A stretch of DNA of 64,000 bases from Corynebacterium qintianiae (lineage in GTDB: Bacteria > Actinomycetota > Actinomycetes > Mycobacteriales > Mycobacteriaceae): the NCBI RefSeq assembly GCF_011038645.2, contig NZ_CP064955.1:1922001-1986000 (forward strand). The letters run 5' to 3'. The position numbers were made by a program, and so were the translations under genes. Positions 13,057-21,901 of the stretch are shown here, in pieces. Below the pieces are notes generated by a model. The model did no database searches and was not told where the DNA came from. It worked only from the letters and a program-made list of their open reading frames with translations. The first letter of the stretch is position 1, and each line of letters opens with the position of its first letter.

Positions 13057-14121
13057 TTACGAACCTTTCAGCTCTCCCGCCGCACGTTCCGCCCGCCCCC
13101 GCGCCTCTTCCATCGACTCACCGGTCGAGCGGATCAGTGCAATCTCCCCCAGCACCTGGATCCCAGTCTCTTCGACCGCCAGCGCGCGCGCCACTGAATC
13201 ACGGTCAATAGAGTTCGCCGAGACGAATCGTGCGGCCCCGGGCGTGATCAGTGTGGAGTCGATAGGCAGGCCGGCTACGGCGCGTGCGTGCAGGTCGAAT
13301 TGGTCTACGCGCTGGGTGGCGCGGGTAACCATCCCTTCCAGGCTCGGGCGCGGGTTCACGTCGGAAAAGTACACCTCGTCGCCGTCGACGAAAAGCTCGA
13401 TAGAGTACACGCCCTGCGCGCCAATCTTGCCCGAAATGCGCGCCGCGATGGAGCGGGCGTTGTCCATTGCGGCCCCGCTCAGCGGCGCCGGCTGCCACGC
13501 CTCAACCAGAACACCGCCTTCGTGGCGGGTGCCGATCGGCTCGCAAAACCACGTGGCCAGTTGGCCCGTCGCGGGATCGACGGAGCGCGCCGTCACGAGA
13601 GTGACCTCGAAATCGAAGTCGACGTAGCGCTCCACTGCCACGGCGCCGTCAGGGTTCGTTTCGCGCGCCAGTTGCCACGCCCCGGCGAGCTCTCCTGGGG
13701 TCTGGACAACTGTCTGGCCTTTCCCACCCGTGCTCACCGGGGGCTTCACCACGCACGGGTAGCCCACGGATTCCGCGTATCGCTCGAGCTCCTCGGGGGT
13801 GTGGGCGAACTCGTACGCCATCGTCGGCAAGCCAAGCTCCTCCGCCGCGGTGCGGCGCACGCCTTCGCGGTTGCGCGTGATATTGCATGCGTCCAGTGAG
13901 GGCACGAGCTGAGTGCCCGAAGCACGCTGCCATGAGTCGAGTTCACCCATGTCGATGCCGGAGTTCTCGCACACCACAGTGATCTTGGGCCGGAGGCCCT
14001 CCGGCATGGGTTGCTTCAGCGCGCCCACCCAAGCGTCAAAACCGAGGTCCACAAAAGACGTCGCCGTGTTCTGCGCCACCGGCCCGGTGCCCAGAACGAG
14101 AACTTGGTCGTTGTTCTGCAT
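13057..14121 (-). CDS. purT: Formate-dependent GAR transformylase-like ATP-grasp enzyme
   Basis: A 354-residue ATP-grasp protein. N-terminal GTGPVAQNTA resembles the PurT/PurK preATP-grasp domain, CVVKPPVSTGGKGQT is the ATP-binding loop, and DVNPRP...GMVTRATQ...FDLHARAVAGLP matches the PurT C-terminal core. PurT makes formyl-GAR from GAR, formate and ATP. It is shorter than E. coli PurT (about 390 residues), and the usual PRPHDTGMVT reads PRPSLEGMVT, so it may be divergent in activity. It follows purA after 12 nt, which supports a purine role. Confidence 0.8.
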   Translation of the reverse strand: MQNNDQVLVLGTGPVAQNTATSFVDLGFDAWVGALKQPMPEGLRPKITVVCENSGIDMGELDSWQRASGTQLVPSLDACNITRNREGVRRTAAEELGLPTMAYEFAHTPEELERYAESVGYPCVVKPPVSTGGKGQTVVQTPGELAGAWQLARETNPDGAVAVERYVDFDFEVTLVTARSVDPATGQLATWFCEPIGTRHEGGVLVEAWQPAPLSGAAMDNARSIAARISGKIGAQGVYSIELFVDGDEVYFSDVNPRPSLEGMVTRATQRVDQFDLHARAVAGLPIDSTLITPGAARFVSANSIDRDSVARALAVEETGIQVLGEIALIRSTGESMEEARGRAERAAGELKGS

Positions 14122-14133
14122 CAGCGAGTGCCC

Positions 14134-15423
14134 CTAGCGCGCCATGACGTCGTTGCGCACGATCGTCTGGCCGCGGCCCGGGCCGACACCGATGTAGCTC
14201 ATCGGCGCGCCGGAAAGCTCCTCGAGGCGCAGTACGTAATCCTTCGCCTTCTGCGGCAGGTCGTCGAAGTCGGTGACGCCGGTGATGTCCTCGTCCCACG
14301 CCGGCATCGTCTCGTAGATCGGCTCGGCGTGGTGGAATTGGGACTGGGTCATCGGCATTTCGTCGAAACGCTCGCCGTCGACGTCGTAGGCCACGCAGAT
14401 CGGGATCTCCCCGATGCCGGTGAGCACGTCGAGCTTAGTCAGGAAATAGTCGGTGAACCCGTTCACGCGGGAAGCGTAGCGGGCGATCACCGCGTCGTAC
14501 CAACCGCAACGCCGCTTGCGCCCGGTGTTCACACCCACCTCGCCGCCGACCTGCTGGAGGTAATCGCCCCACTTGTCAAAAAGCTCGGTCGGGAACGGGC
14601 CCGCACCGACGCGCGTTGTGTAAGCCTTGATAATCCCCAGGCTGGCCGTGATGCGCGTCGGGCCGATGCCGGTGCCCACACACGCGCCGCCCGCGGTCGG
14701 GTTCGACGACGTGACAAACGGGTAGGTGCCGTGGTCGACGTCGAGCATCGTCGCCTGCCCGCCCTCCATGAGCACGTGCTTTCCCTCGTCGAGGGCCTTG
14801 TTCAGGGTGTACTCCGCATCGATCACCATCGGTTTGAGGCGCTCGGCGTAACCCAGGAAGTACTCCATGGTCTCGTCGACCTCGATGGCCTTGCGGTTGT
14901 ACATCTTCACCAGCATCTGGTTCTTCACGTCCAGCGCAGACTCTATCTTCTGGCGCAGGATCGATTCGTCGAAAATGTCCTGGACGCGAAGCCCCACGCG
15001 CGCGACTTTGTCCGCGTAGGTGGGGCCAATGCCGCGGCCGGTCGTACCGATGGCACGTTTGCCCAGGAACCGTTCCTGCACCCGGTCGAGCGTCTGGTGG
15101 TACGGCGCGACCATGTGCGCGTTGCCGGAGATGCGCAGGCGGGTGGCGTCGGCACCGCGCGCCACGAGGCCGTCGATCTCTTCGAACAGCGCCTCGAGGT
15201 TGACCACAACACCGTTTCCCAGGATCGGCACGGCGTTCTCGGACAGCACGCCGGCTGGCAGCAGCTTCAACTCGTACTTCTCCCCGCCGACAACCACGGT
15301 GTGCCCCGCGTTATTGCCGCCGTTGGGCTTGACCACGTAATCGACTTTGCCGCCGAGGATGTCCGTGGCCTTACCTTTCCCTTCGTCGCCCCACTGGGCG
15401 CCGACGATGACAATGGCGGACAT
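14134..15423 (-). CDS. purA: Adenylosuccinate synthetase
   Basis: A 429-residue GTP-dependent enzyme that joins IMP and aspartate to form adenylosuccinate, the first committed step to AMP. Signatures: [14 protein letters not shown] at the N-terminus, [36 protein letters not shown] and the C-terminal GVGPGR. Start ATG with GGAG 6 nt upstream. A -10 like TATATA overlaps the divergent promoter region at 15424-15472. purT follows closely in the same orientation. Confidence 0.98.
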   Translation of the reverse strand: MSAIVIVGAQWGDEGKGKATDILGGKVDYVVKPNGGNNAGHTVVVGGEKYELKLLPAGVLSENAVPILGNGVVVNLEALFEEIDGLVARGADATRLRISGNAHMVAPYHQTLDRVQERFLGKRAIGTTGRGIGPTYADKVARVGLRVQDIFDESILRQKIESALDVKNQMLVKMYNRKAIEVDETMEYFLGYAERLKPMVIDAEYTLNKALDEGKHVLMEGGQATMLDVDHGTYPFVTSSNPTAGGACVGTGIGPTRITASLGIIKAYTTRVGAGPFPTELFDKWGDYLQQVGGEVGVNTGRKRRCGWYDAVIARYASRVNGFTDYFLTKLDVLTGIGEIPICVAYDVDGERFDEMPMTQSQFHHAEPIYETMPAWDEDITGVTDFDDLPQKAKDYVLRLEELSGAPMSYIGVGPGRGQTIVRNDVMAR

Positions 15424-15472
15424 GTTCGCTCCTTATATAGGGGAATGACACGGGTTATTGTAGCGTGAGCGC
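15424..15472. promoter_or_regulatory. Divergent promoter region between purA and an unknown gene
   Basis: On the minus strand TATATA sits just upstream of AAGGAG and the purA ATG. On the plus strand TATTGT (15456-15461) lies 11 nt before the ATG of the gene at 15473. The 49-bp gap must hold both promoters. Confidence 0.5.
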
Positions 15473-16369
15473 ATGCGGCTCATTCATTGCCAGTGTGGAG
15501 GGGGCACGGCGCTTACCGACGCCCCCTTGGCCCTGTCTCTGCCCCCCATCCCGTCACGGGCGGACTTGCGCCCCCTCGATGACCTCGCCGCGGAGCTCCT
15601 CCCCCACGACGACACCCCGTCGCTGGTTGAGATCCAGGCGTCGCCATCCGTGCCGCACATGGCGGAGCCCCAGTTCGCGCCTCAGCGCCCGCTGGAACGG
15701 CTACGGATCGTGGTGTCCGGAACGGACGCCGCGCTGGGAGCGGTGCTGACGAGAATGATGCGCGGCGATTACCTGTGGGCGGAGGTCGCGTACCTGCCCG
15801 CCGACCCGGCGTCGCCGGCCGCGCTGCTGTGGGGTGACCCCACACCCGAGGAGGCGGCCGCCGAGCCGGTGGTGCCCTCGCCGTGCATCCGGAACGACTT
15901 TGGACAGGTTGTCGCTGGTTCCGCCACGCTGTCCAACATCGACCCCGCGGCCGAGTTCGTCGGAGAGATCGTCGTCGACTCGGCGGTCCTGGCGCTGCGC
16001 ACGGGTGAGGAGCCGTCCGCGACCTTCTTCGGCACCTTCGGCGCGAAGCTCGTCCCGACGCCAACGGCACCCGGCATTGCGGCGACGCCGTTGGTCACCC
16101 CGCTCGTAACCTCAGGGCGCGCCTCCCGCCGTTCCGCCGAAGAACTCGAGCGACTGCGCGGGCTACCCGGCGGGCGTTGGCTCACCCGCAATGCCGGTGT
16201 CCCCGCAGGCCAAACTGACGGGTCCCGCGTGCTCACCGGTCGCGCGCTCCAGGCGGGCGGGAGGGACATCCTGCTGACGGTGGACGGCGTGGCGCGGCAG
16301 CGGGCCGTCGAAAAGGCGACCTTCTACCGGCACCTGCGCGACATCCAGAGCGTGAAAATTGACCGATAG
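15473..16369 (+). CDS. Conserved hypothetical protein
   Basis: 298 residues that I cannot assign to a family. The N-terminus has CQCGGG but no further Cys pairs, so a zinc ribbon is unlikely. The middle (VSGTDAALGAVLTRMMRGDYLWAEVAYLP and, later, IVVDSAVLAL) looks like an alpha/beta fold with some likeness to the C-terminal part of diacylglycerol-kinase-like proteins, which is only an impression. No signal peptide or membrane segment. Transcribed divergently from purA. A perfect GlxR-type site begins 8 nt after its stop. Confidence 0.75.
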   Translation: MRLIHCQCGGGTALTDAPLALSLPPIPSRADLRPLDDLAAELLPHDDTPSLVEIQASPSVPHMAEPQFAPQRPLERLRIVVSGTDAALGAVLTRMMRGDYLWAEVAYLPADPASPAALLWGDPTPEEAAAEPVVPSPCIRNDFGQVVAGSATLSNIDPAAEFVGEIVVDSAVLALRTGEEPSATFFGTFGAKLVPTPTAPGIAATPLVTPLVTSGRASRRSAEELERLRGLPGGRWLTRNAGVPAGQTDGSRVLTGRALQAGGRDILLTVDGVARQRAVEKATFYRHLRDIQSVKIDR

Positions 16370-16376
16370 GGTGCGG

Positions 16377-16392
16377 TGTGATTTATATCACA
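16377..16392. promoter_or_regulatory. GlxR (CRP-type) binding site
   Basis: TGTGATTTATATCACA is a perfect match to the corynebacterial GlxR consensus TGTGA-NN-TA-NN-TCACA. It begins 8 nt after the stop of the upstream gene and 328 nt before the PRC-barrel start, so that gene is the likely target. Confidence 0.8.
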
Positions 16393-16588
16393 TTGAGAGG
16401 GTCGTGCGGCAACCGTAAGCGTTCCTTTATCGTCCTGAGATTTTCAAGCGACCGGTCCTGTCGGCTTCCGCCGACATATCCACTGGTCAAGGTGCATGGC
16501 CGGGCCATGGTAGTGAAGTCTTAGAGACAGCGCCACCAACTTTCGGATGATGTGGGCCCAGAGGGTCGCACTCGATGCAGAGCGGTGA

Positions 16589-16614
16589 GGAACGTGGCTA
16601 CATTCGGGATTGTT
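16589..16614 (+). promoter_or_regulatory. SigH-like promoter motif for the PRC-barrel gene
   Basis: GGAA (16589-16592), a 19-nt spacer and GTT (16612-16614), the same geometry as at dnaK and clpB in this window. It would give a leader of about 80 nt. The consensus is short, so chance occurrence is possible. Confidence 0.45.
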
Positions 16615-16704
16615 CAAGCGAACGACCGGTGCGACACCGAAACGGGAAATTATCCCACGGAGAGCGCACTCGGAACAAATTACTAAAGGAGAATCAACAG
16701 AGAC

Positions 16705-17547
16705 ATGGCTGATTACAACCGCATTGAGGATCTTGCTAACGCAACCGCATTCGATGTCGACGGTGACAAGGTAGGCGGCGTCAAGGACGTTTACGTTAAC
16801 GACACCACCGGCCAGCCGGACTTCGTCTCCGTCAACCACGGCCTATTCGGTGGCGGCGACTCCATTGTTCCGCTGCGCGGCCACACCCTGCGTGACGGCG
16901 AGCTCCACCTCGCATTCCCGAAGGAGCGCATCGACAATGCTCCGAACCTGGACGAGGACGGCCACCTAACCAACGAGGACCAGGAAGCGTTCTACCGCCA
17001 CTACGGCCTCGAGGGCACCCAGGATGTCACCACCTACGAGACCGACGCACGCCACGCCGCACCGCTCGCTGGCGAGCGCCGTGACGTTGACGTTGATGTC
17101 GACCGTCGTGATGTCGACAACGACACCCTGGTTCGTTCCGAGGAGCAGCTCAACGTGAACAAGGAGCGCGTCGACGCTGGCCAGGTTCGCCTGCGCAAGT
17201 ACGTCGTCAACGAGACCGAGACCGTGGAGGTTCCGGTCCAGCGCGAAGAGGTTCGCGTCGTCCGTGAGCCCATCACCGACGCTGACCGCGCCAACTTCGA
17301 CGGCAACATCGGCGACGACGAGGCCGCAGTTACCCTGACCGAGGAGCGCGTCACCGTGAACAAGGAGACCGTCCCGGTGGAGAAGGTTTCCCTGGGCAAG
17401 GAGACCATCCAGTCCAACGAGCGCGTCACCGAGGAGCTTCAGAAGGAGCGCATCGAGACCGACGGTGTCGTCACCGATGAGGTTCGCGACCGCGACGTTC
17501 TGGACCGCGACGCACGCCCCGACACCGACTTCGGCGCCAACCGCTAA
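16705..17547 (+). CDS. PRC-barrel / DUF2382 (YsnF-AvaK type) stress protein
   Basis: A 280-residue, very acidic protein. Residues 1-80 form a PRC-barrel (FDVDGDKVGGVKDVYV ... FVSVNHGLFGG). The second half is DUF2382, visible as repeated units with EEQLNVNKERVDAGQVRLRK, then EERVTVNKETVPVEKVSLGK, then ERVTEELQKERIE. Such proteins are general-stress proteins of unknown mechanism. Good Shine-Dalgarno (AAAGGAG). Codon use is strongly biased to preferred codons, which suggests high expression. The upstream region carries GlxR and SigH-like motifs, and a strong terminator follows. Confidence 0.9.
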   Translation: MADYNRIEDLANATAFDVDGDKVGGVKDVYVNDTTGQPDFVSVNHGLFGGGDSIVPLRGHTLRDGELHLAFPKERIDNAPNLDEDGHLTNEDQEAFYRHYGLEGTQDVTTYETDARHAAPLAGERRDVDVDVDRRDVDNDTLVRSEEQLNVNKERVDAGQVRLRKYVVNETETVEVPVQREEVRVVREPITDADRANFDGNIGDDEAAVTLTEERVTVNKETVPVEKVSLGKETIQSNERVTEELQKERIETDGVVTDEVRDRDVLDRDARPDTDFGANR

Positions 17548-17581
17548 GTCACCCGCTACTGACTTAGCTCAGTAACCCATC

Positions 17582-17609
17582 GAGCCCCGGCCCTGTGCCG
17601 GGGCTCTTT
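17582..17609 (+). terminator. Rho-independent terminator after the PRC-barrel gene
   Basis: A perfect 10-bp stem, GAGCCCCGGC (17582-17591) with GCCGGGGCTC (17597-17606), loop CCTGT, followed by TTTC. Confidence 0.85.
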
Positions 17610-17668
17610 CGGCGTCTGACGGGCAAAATATTGCGCTGCGGTTTTCCCGCCGGTTAAGTCCCGCCGAG

Positions 17669-17674
17669 TACTAT
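17669..17674 (+). promoter_or_regulatory. -10 element of nadA
   Basis: TACTAT lies 35 nt upstream of the nadA ATG. A GGAAGGA ribosome site follows before the start. Confidence 0.45.
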
Positions 17675-17709
17675 GTAGCAAACTGTTTTCACCTGCGGAA
17701 GGATCACCC

Positions 17710-18731
17710 ATGACGTTGTCCCTGGATCAGCTCACCCGCGACAGCGGGATGTGGGAAGGCGTGGAGGCCGACGAGGAGTGGGCGCGGGAGGTCGACAGGC
17801 TCAAGCGGGAGCGCAACGCCGTCATCCTGGCCCATAACTACCAGACTCCCGCGATTCAGGACATCGCCGACTTCACCGGTGACTCGCTCGCCTTGTCCCG
17901 CAAGGCCGCTGAGACTGACGCGGATGTGATCGTGTTCTGCGGGGTACACTTCATGGCCGAGGCGCGAAGATCCTCTCCCCCGGAAAGACGGTGCTCATCC
18001 CCGACCAGGACGCCGGGTGCTCTCTGGCAGACTCCATCACCGCGGAACAGCTGCGGGATTGGCGCTCCGAGCACCCGGACGCTGTCGTGGTGTCCTACGT
18101 CAACACCACCGCCGAGGTCAAGGCTCTGACGGACATCTGCTGTACATCCTCCAACGCTGTTGACGTCGTGGCGTCCATCCACCCCGACAAGGATGTTCTT
18201 TTCTGCCCGGACCAGTTCCTCGGCGCCCACGTCAAGCGTGAGACGGGACGCGAGAACATCCGCATCTGGTCCGGCGAATGCCACGTGCACGCTGGAATCA
18301 GCGCCGCCAAGCTCGCCGAGCAGGCCCAAGCCCACCCCGAGGCCGACCTCTACATCCACCCGGAGTGCGGTTGCGCGACTTCCGCGATCTACCTCGCGGG
18401 CGAGGGAGTGATCGACCCGGCGCGCGTCCACATGCCCTCCACGGGCGGAATGCTCGACCTCGCGCACACCGCGGCCCCGGAGCGCAAGGTGCTCGTGGCC
18501 ACCGAAATCGGAATGCTGCATCAGCTGCGGGCGGCAGCGCCCGAGGTGGACTTCCAGCCCGTCAACGACCGTGCTTCCTGCCGCTACATGAAGATGATCA
18601 CCCCTGCGGCACTGCTGCGTTGCCTGGTGGAGGGCAAGGACGAGGTGGACGTGCCGGTCGACATCGCCGACAGGGCCCGGGCTTCACTCGAGGCGATGAT
18701 CGCCATAGGTCAGCCCGGCGGAGGGGAATAG
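17710..18731 (+). pseudogene. nadA: Quinolinate synthase NadA, split by a one-base deletion
   Basis: NadA condenses iminoaspartate with DHAP to quinolinate using a [4Fe-4S] cluster. The first ~84 codons (17710-17961) read normally to CGVHFMAE. The family then continues with TAKILSP and [10 protein letters not shown], but here that part is in the -1 frame (in frame again from about 17964). One base is missing near 17961-17964. In the original frame translation goes out of register and stops near 18129. The downstream frame is intact to 18731 and carries all three likely cluster Cys regions ([22 protein letters not shown]). A real frameshift or an assembly error; no slippery sequence is obvious. 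nadC follows after 4 nt. Confidence 0.88.
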
Positions 18732-18735
18732 GGCT

Positions 18736-19596
18736 ATGCACCCGCTCAACGAGAAGTTGACCCGCACGCTCCTCGCTACTGCACTTAAGGAGGACCTGGC
18801 CTACGGCCCCGACGCGACCACGCTGGCTACGGTCGCGGAGGACGACGTCTCCCGTGCCCGCTTCGTCTCGCGGAAGGCGGGTGTCGTGGCAGGCCTGGAC
18901 GTCATCCGTTGGGCTCTCGACAGCTCCGAAGCTACCGTGACGCTACTGAAGCGCGACGGCGACCGCATCGCACCCGGTGACACCCTCGCCCAAGTCGAGG
19001 CACCCACCCGCACGCTGCTGACCACGGAGCGCACGATCCTCAACATCCTGAGCCACGCCAGCGGCATCGCCACCGCCACACGCCGCTGGGTCGATGCTGT
19101 AAACGGCACCGGCGCACGCATCCGTGACACCCGCAAGACGCTGCCCGGCATGCGCGATCTGCAGAAGTACGCCGTGCGCGCTGGCGGGGGTGTCAACCAC
19201 CGCATGGGGCTGGGCGATGCCGCCATGATCAAGGACAACCACGTTGCGGCGGTCTCCGACAACGGTGCCGAAGGGGTGGTCGCCGCGCTCGACGCCGTGC
19301 GGAGCCACGCCCCGAACCTGCCCTGCGAGGTTGAGGTGGACACGCTCGACCAACTCGACGCACTTCTGGGTCTGCCCGAGCCGCCCGAGCTCGTCCTGCT
19401 GGACAACTTCAGCATCGGCGCCACGGCCGAAGCAGTGCGACGCCGAAATGAAGCCGCACCCGGGTGCGCACTGGAATCCTCGGGCGGGTTGTCGCTCGAT
19501 CAAGCACATGCTTACGCCTCGACGGGCGTGGACTACCTCGCGGTAGGAGCGCTGACCCATTCCGTCACCGCACTCGATATCGGGCTGGACTACTAA
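18736..19596 (+). CDS. nadC: Nicotinate-nucleotide pyrophosphorylase
   Basis: A 286-residue quinolinate phosphoribosyltransferase that makes NaMN from quinolinate and PRPP in de novo NAD synthesis. The family signature is present: RDTRKTLPGMRDLQKYAV, GGGVNHRMGLGD, IKDNH, and LESSGGLSLDQA for substrate binding. It follows nadA by 4 nt. No nadS-like cysteine desulfurase follows; instead the stop codon overlaps that of the convergent FUSC gene by 3 nt. An intact nadC beside a frameshifted nadA is notable. Confidence 0.96.
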   Translation: MHPLNEKLTRTLLATALKEDLAYGPDATTLATVAEDDVSRARFVSRKAGVVAGLDVIRWALDSSEATVTLLKRDGDRIAPGDTLAQVEAPTRTLLTTERTILNILSHASGIATATRRWVDAVNGTGARIRDTRKTLPGMRDLQKYAVRAGGGVNHRMGLGDAAMIKDNHVAAVSDNGAEGVVAALDAVRSHAPNLPCEVEVDTLDQLDALLGLPEPPELVLLDNFSIGATAEAVRRRNEAAPGCALESSGGLSLDQAHAYASTGVDYLAVGALTHSVTALDIGLDY

Positions 19597-20759
19597 ACGT
19601 AGCGCTCCGGCGGGTACTTCGGGCTCGTCGATGTCGGCGTCAGCACCGCCGCCGCCGACTCTCGCGACATGCCGCATACCTGCAGCAGGTCCACGATCAG
19701 CGACCGGGTCTGAGCCAGGATCACGTACGCAGAGAGAACACCACCGTCGGGGATGACGTCCATGCCGGTGCGACCGCCGAGAATACGCAGCTCATTGACG
19801 ATGCGCGGGATTGCCACGGACTGGAGCTTGCGCGAGTTCACCTCGTAGATGTCGGAGATCTCGAGGCAGACGTTGGCGAGGGCGTCGATAAGCGCGATTT
19901 GCTCGGGCGAGACCTCGTCCCGGTCGCCGCACAGAATATGGGCGCGGCGGGCGAGCACGCGCGTCGTGCGTATCGCAGTATCGACCGGTGGGATGACCAA
20001 CTCCAGCGAGTGCACGTAGCGGCGTGAGCCCCACAGGAACGGGGAGAGGCGCGCAGACTCGGCGCCCGAGGCCAGCGCGGTGGACATGGCGTCGATGTCG
20101 TTCTGCGAACCACGGATCGACTCGAGCGCGTCATCGATCACGGCCGCGCCGCCGCCGCGGAGGCCGTCGGCGACATCGTCAAGCACCGACGACATCAGCT
20201 CCATCACCTTTGCAATCTCCCGGCGCGCGGTACCCACCGGGCCCTGCGGAATGAGCGCCAGCGTCACCATCGCCACAGCCGCACCGACGAACGCATCCAC
20301 CGTGCGGTCGATGCCCGTAACCTCCCCGCCCGGGGGCATGATCGTGGCGATGAGCACGGAGCCGATCGCGACCTGGTTGTTCACCAGCTGTGAACGCGAG
20401 AAGAACGAGGCGATGAGCAGCGCGCCGGCGACAATGACCGCGATCTGCCATCCGCCCGCCCCGATACGGTAGAACAGCAGGTCCCCCACCAGCACGCCGA
20501 GGATGCAGCCCAGCGAGATGTCCCCCGCCTTGGTGATGCGCTCGCCACCGGTCATGCCGATGATGATGATCACCGAGATCGGCGCGAAGAAAGGCTGCGC
20601 GTGCCCGAAGATCTCGCTGGCGATCCAGTAGGCGATGCCCGCGGCGAGTGCGGTTTGCAGGATGGGAAGTAGCCGCTTGCGCACTCGAGTCGCGCGGGCT
20701 CCGAGCGAAAGGTCGACGGACTTCAACCGGGCGCGGGTGCCCATCCTCTCTTTTGCCAT
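19593..20759 (-). CDS. FUSC-family membrane protein
   Basis: 388 residues. About six hydrophobic helices lie in the N-terminal half (LLPILQTALAAGIAYWIASE, FFAPISVIIIIG, ISLGCILGVLVGDLLF, IAVIVAGALLIASFF and others) and the C-terminal half is soluble and helical. This is the aromatic-acid exporter/fusaric acid resistance (FUSC/ArAE) architecture. Substrate unknown. It is last in the minus-strand run after fba and meets nadC tail to tail. Confidence 0.8.
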   Translation of the reverse strand: MAKERMGTRARLKSVDLSLGARATRVRKRLLPILQTALAAGIAYWIASEIFGHAQPFFAPISVIIIIGMTGGERITKAGDISLGCILGVLVGDLLFYRIGAGGWQIAVIVAGALLIASFFSRSQLVNNQVAIGSVLIATIMPPGGEVTGIDRTVDAFVGAAVAMVTLALIPQGPVGTARREIAKVMELMSSVLDDVADGLRGGGAAVIDDALESIRGSQNDIDAMSTALASGAESARLSPFLWGSRRYVHSLELVIPPVDTAIRTTRVLARRAHILCGDRDEVSPEQIALIDALANVCLEISDIYEVNSRKLQSVAIPRIVNELRILGGRTGMDVIPDGGVLSAYVILAQTRSLIVDLLQVCGMSRESAAAVLTPTSTSPKYPPERYV

Positions 20760-20814
20760 GCCCTCACCATAGCGCGGGCCCAGTTGAGAGCGCCCAGGAA
20801 GAAGACCGGAGAAC

Positions 20815-21849
20815 TTACTTGGACACGGACTTGCCCACGGAGTGCAGGTCCTGGCACGCCTCGATGACGCGCTCGGACATGGACTGCTCCGCCTTCTTCA
20901 GGTAGGAGCGCGGGTCGTAGACCTTTTTGTTGCCCACCTCGCCGTCGACCTTGAGCACGCCGTCGAAGTTGGAGAACATGTGGCCCGCGATCGGGCGGGT
21001 GAACGCGTACTGGGTGTCGGTGTCCACGTTCATCTTCACCACGCCGTAGGACAGAGCCTCCTCGATCTTCTCCTTCTCGGAACCGGAGCCGCCGTGGAAA
21101 ACGAAGTCGAACGGCTTGGAGCCCTCCTGGAGACCGAGCTTGGCGATCGCGGTCTTCTGGCCCATGTCCAGCACATCCGGGCGCAGCTTCACGTTGCCCG
21201 GCTTGTACACGCCGTGGACGTTGCCGAAGGTGGCGGCCAACAGGTAGCGGCCGTGCTCACCCAAGGTCAGAGCATCGATGGTCTTCTCGAAGTCCTCCGC
21301 AACCGTGTACAGGTTCGCGCCAGCCTTCGCCTCGACGCCGTCCTCCTCGCCGCCGACGACACCGATCTCCACCTCGAGGATGATGTTCGCCGCATGCGCC
21401 TTGGCCAGCAGCTCCTTGGCGATCTCCAGGTTCTCATCGATCGGGATGGCCGAGCCGTCCCACATGTGGGATTGGAACAGTGGCAGCTCACCGCGGTCGA
21501 CGCGCTCCTGAGAGATGGCGATGAGCGGGCGGACGTACTCGTCGAGCACCTCCTTCTGGCAGTGGTCGGTGTGTAGCGCGATGTTGACGTCATAGTGCTT
21601 GGCAATCTCGTGCGCGAAAGCGGCGAGCGCGGTGGCGCCGGCGACCTTGTTCTTCACGCCCAGACCGGAGCCGAACTCGGCGCCGCCGGTGGAGAACTGG
21701 ATGATGCCGTCGGACTCAGCCTCGGCGAAACCCTTGATGGCCGCGTTGATGGTCTCGGACGAGGTGCAGTTGATGGCCGGGAAGGCGAAGCCGTTCTCCT
21801 TCGCCCGGTCGAACATCTCGTTGTAGACCTCGGGGGTTGCGATAGGCAT
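20815..21849 (-). CDS. fba: Fructose-bisphosphate aldolase, class II
   Basis: A 344-residue Zn-dependent aldolase for glycolysis and gluconeogenesis (fructose 1,6-bisphosphate to GAP and DHAP). Zn/substrate motifs: ALHTDHCQ, VEIGVVGGEEDGVEAK, FGNVHGVYKPGNV, HGGSGSEKEKI and KMNVDTDTQYAFTRPI. Strong ribosome site TGGAGG 9 nt before the ATG, and highly biased codon use, as expected for an abundant enzyme. It is preceded by the GH76 gene on the same strand with a 52 nt gap that holds a CATACT -10 like element. Confidence 0.98.
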   Translation of the reverse strand: MPIATPEVYNEMFDRAKENGFAFPAINCTSSETINAAIKGFAEAESDGIIQFSTGGAEFGSGLGVKNKVAGATALAAFAHEIAKHYDVNIALHTDHCQKEVLDEYVRPLIAISQERVDRGELPLFQSHMWDGSAIPIDENLEIAKELLAKAHAANIILEVEIGVVGGEEDGVEAKAGANLYTVAEDFEKTIDALTLGEHGRYLLAATFGNVHGVYKPGNVKLRPDVLDMGQKTAIAKLGLQEGSKPFDFVFHGGSGSEKEKIEEALSYGVVKMNVDTDTQYAFTRPIAGHMFSNFDGVLKVDGEVGNKKVYDPRSYLKKAEQSMSERVIEACQDLHSVGKSVSK

Positions 21850-21901
21850 GGATTAAACCTCCAGGTTGCTTTTGTGCGTTGGCACCCCCAGTATGCCCGC
21901 T

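Larger units (their letters stand above)
16370..16704. other. 335-bp regulatory intergenic region before the PRC-barrel gene
   Basis: No convincing gene. It holds the GlxR palindrome (16377-16392), a SigH-like GGAA-N19-GTT motif (16589-16614), the small palindrome GGGAAATTATCCC (16647-16659) and AAAGGAG before the ATG at 16705. The AT-rich start and length suggest a regulated promoter with a long upstream control region or leader. Confidence 0.6.

Noticed and set aside
16444..16839. Minus-strand frame of 131 codons before and into the PRC-barrel gene
   Set aside because: It runs antisense into a highly expressed gene, has no ribosome site or recognisable motif, and covers the regulatory region.
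17953..17990. Programmed -1 frameshift as explanation for nadA
   Set aside because: No slippery heptamer at the junction, and homology is lost right after MAE, which fits a missing base better.
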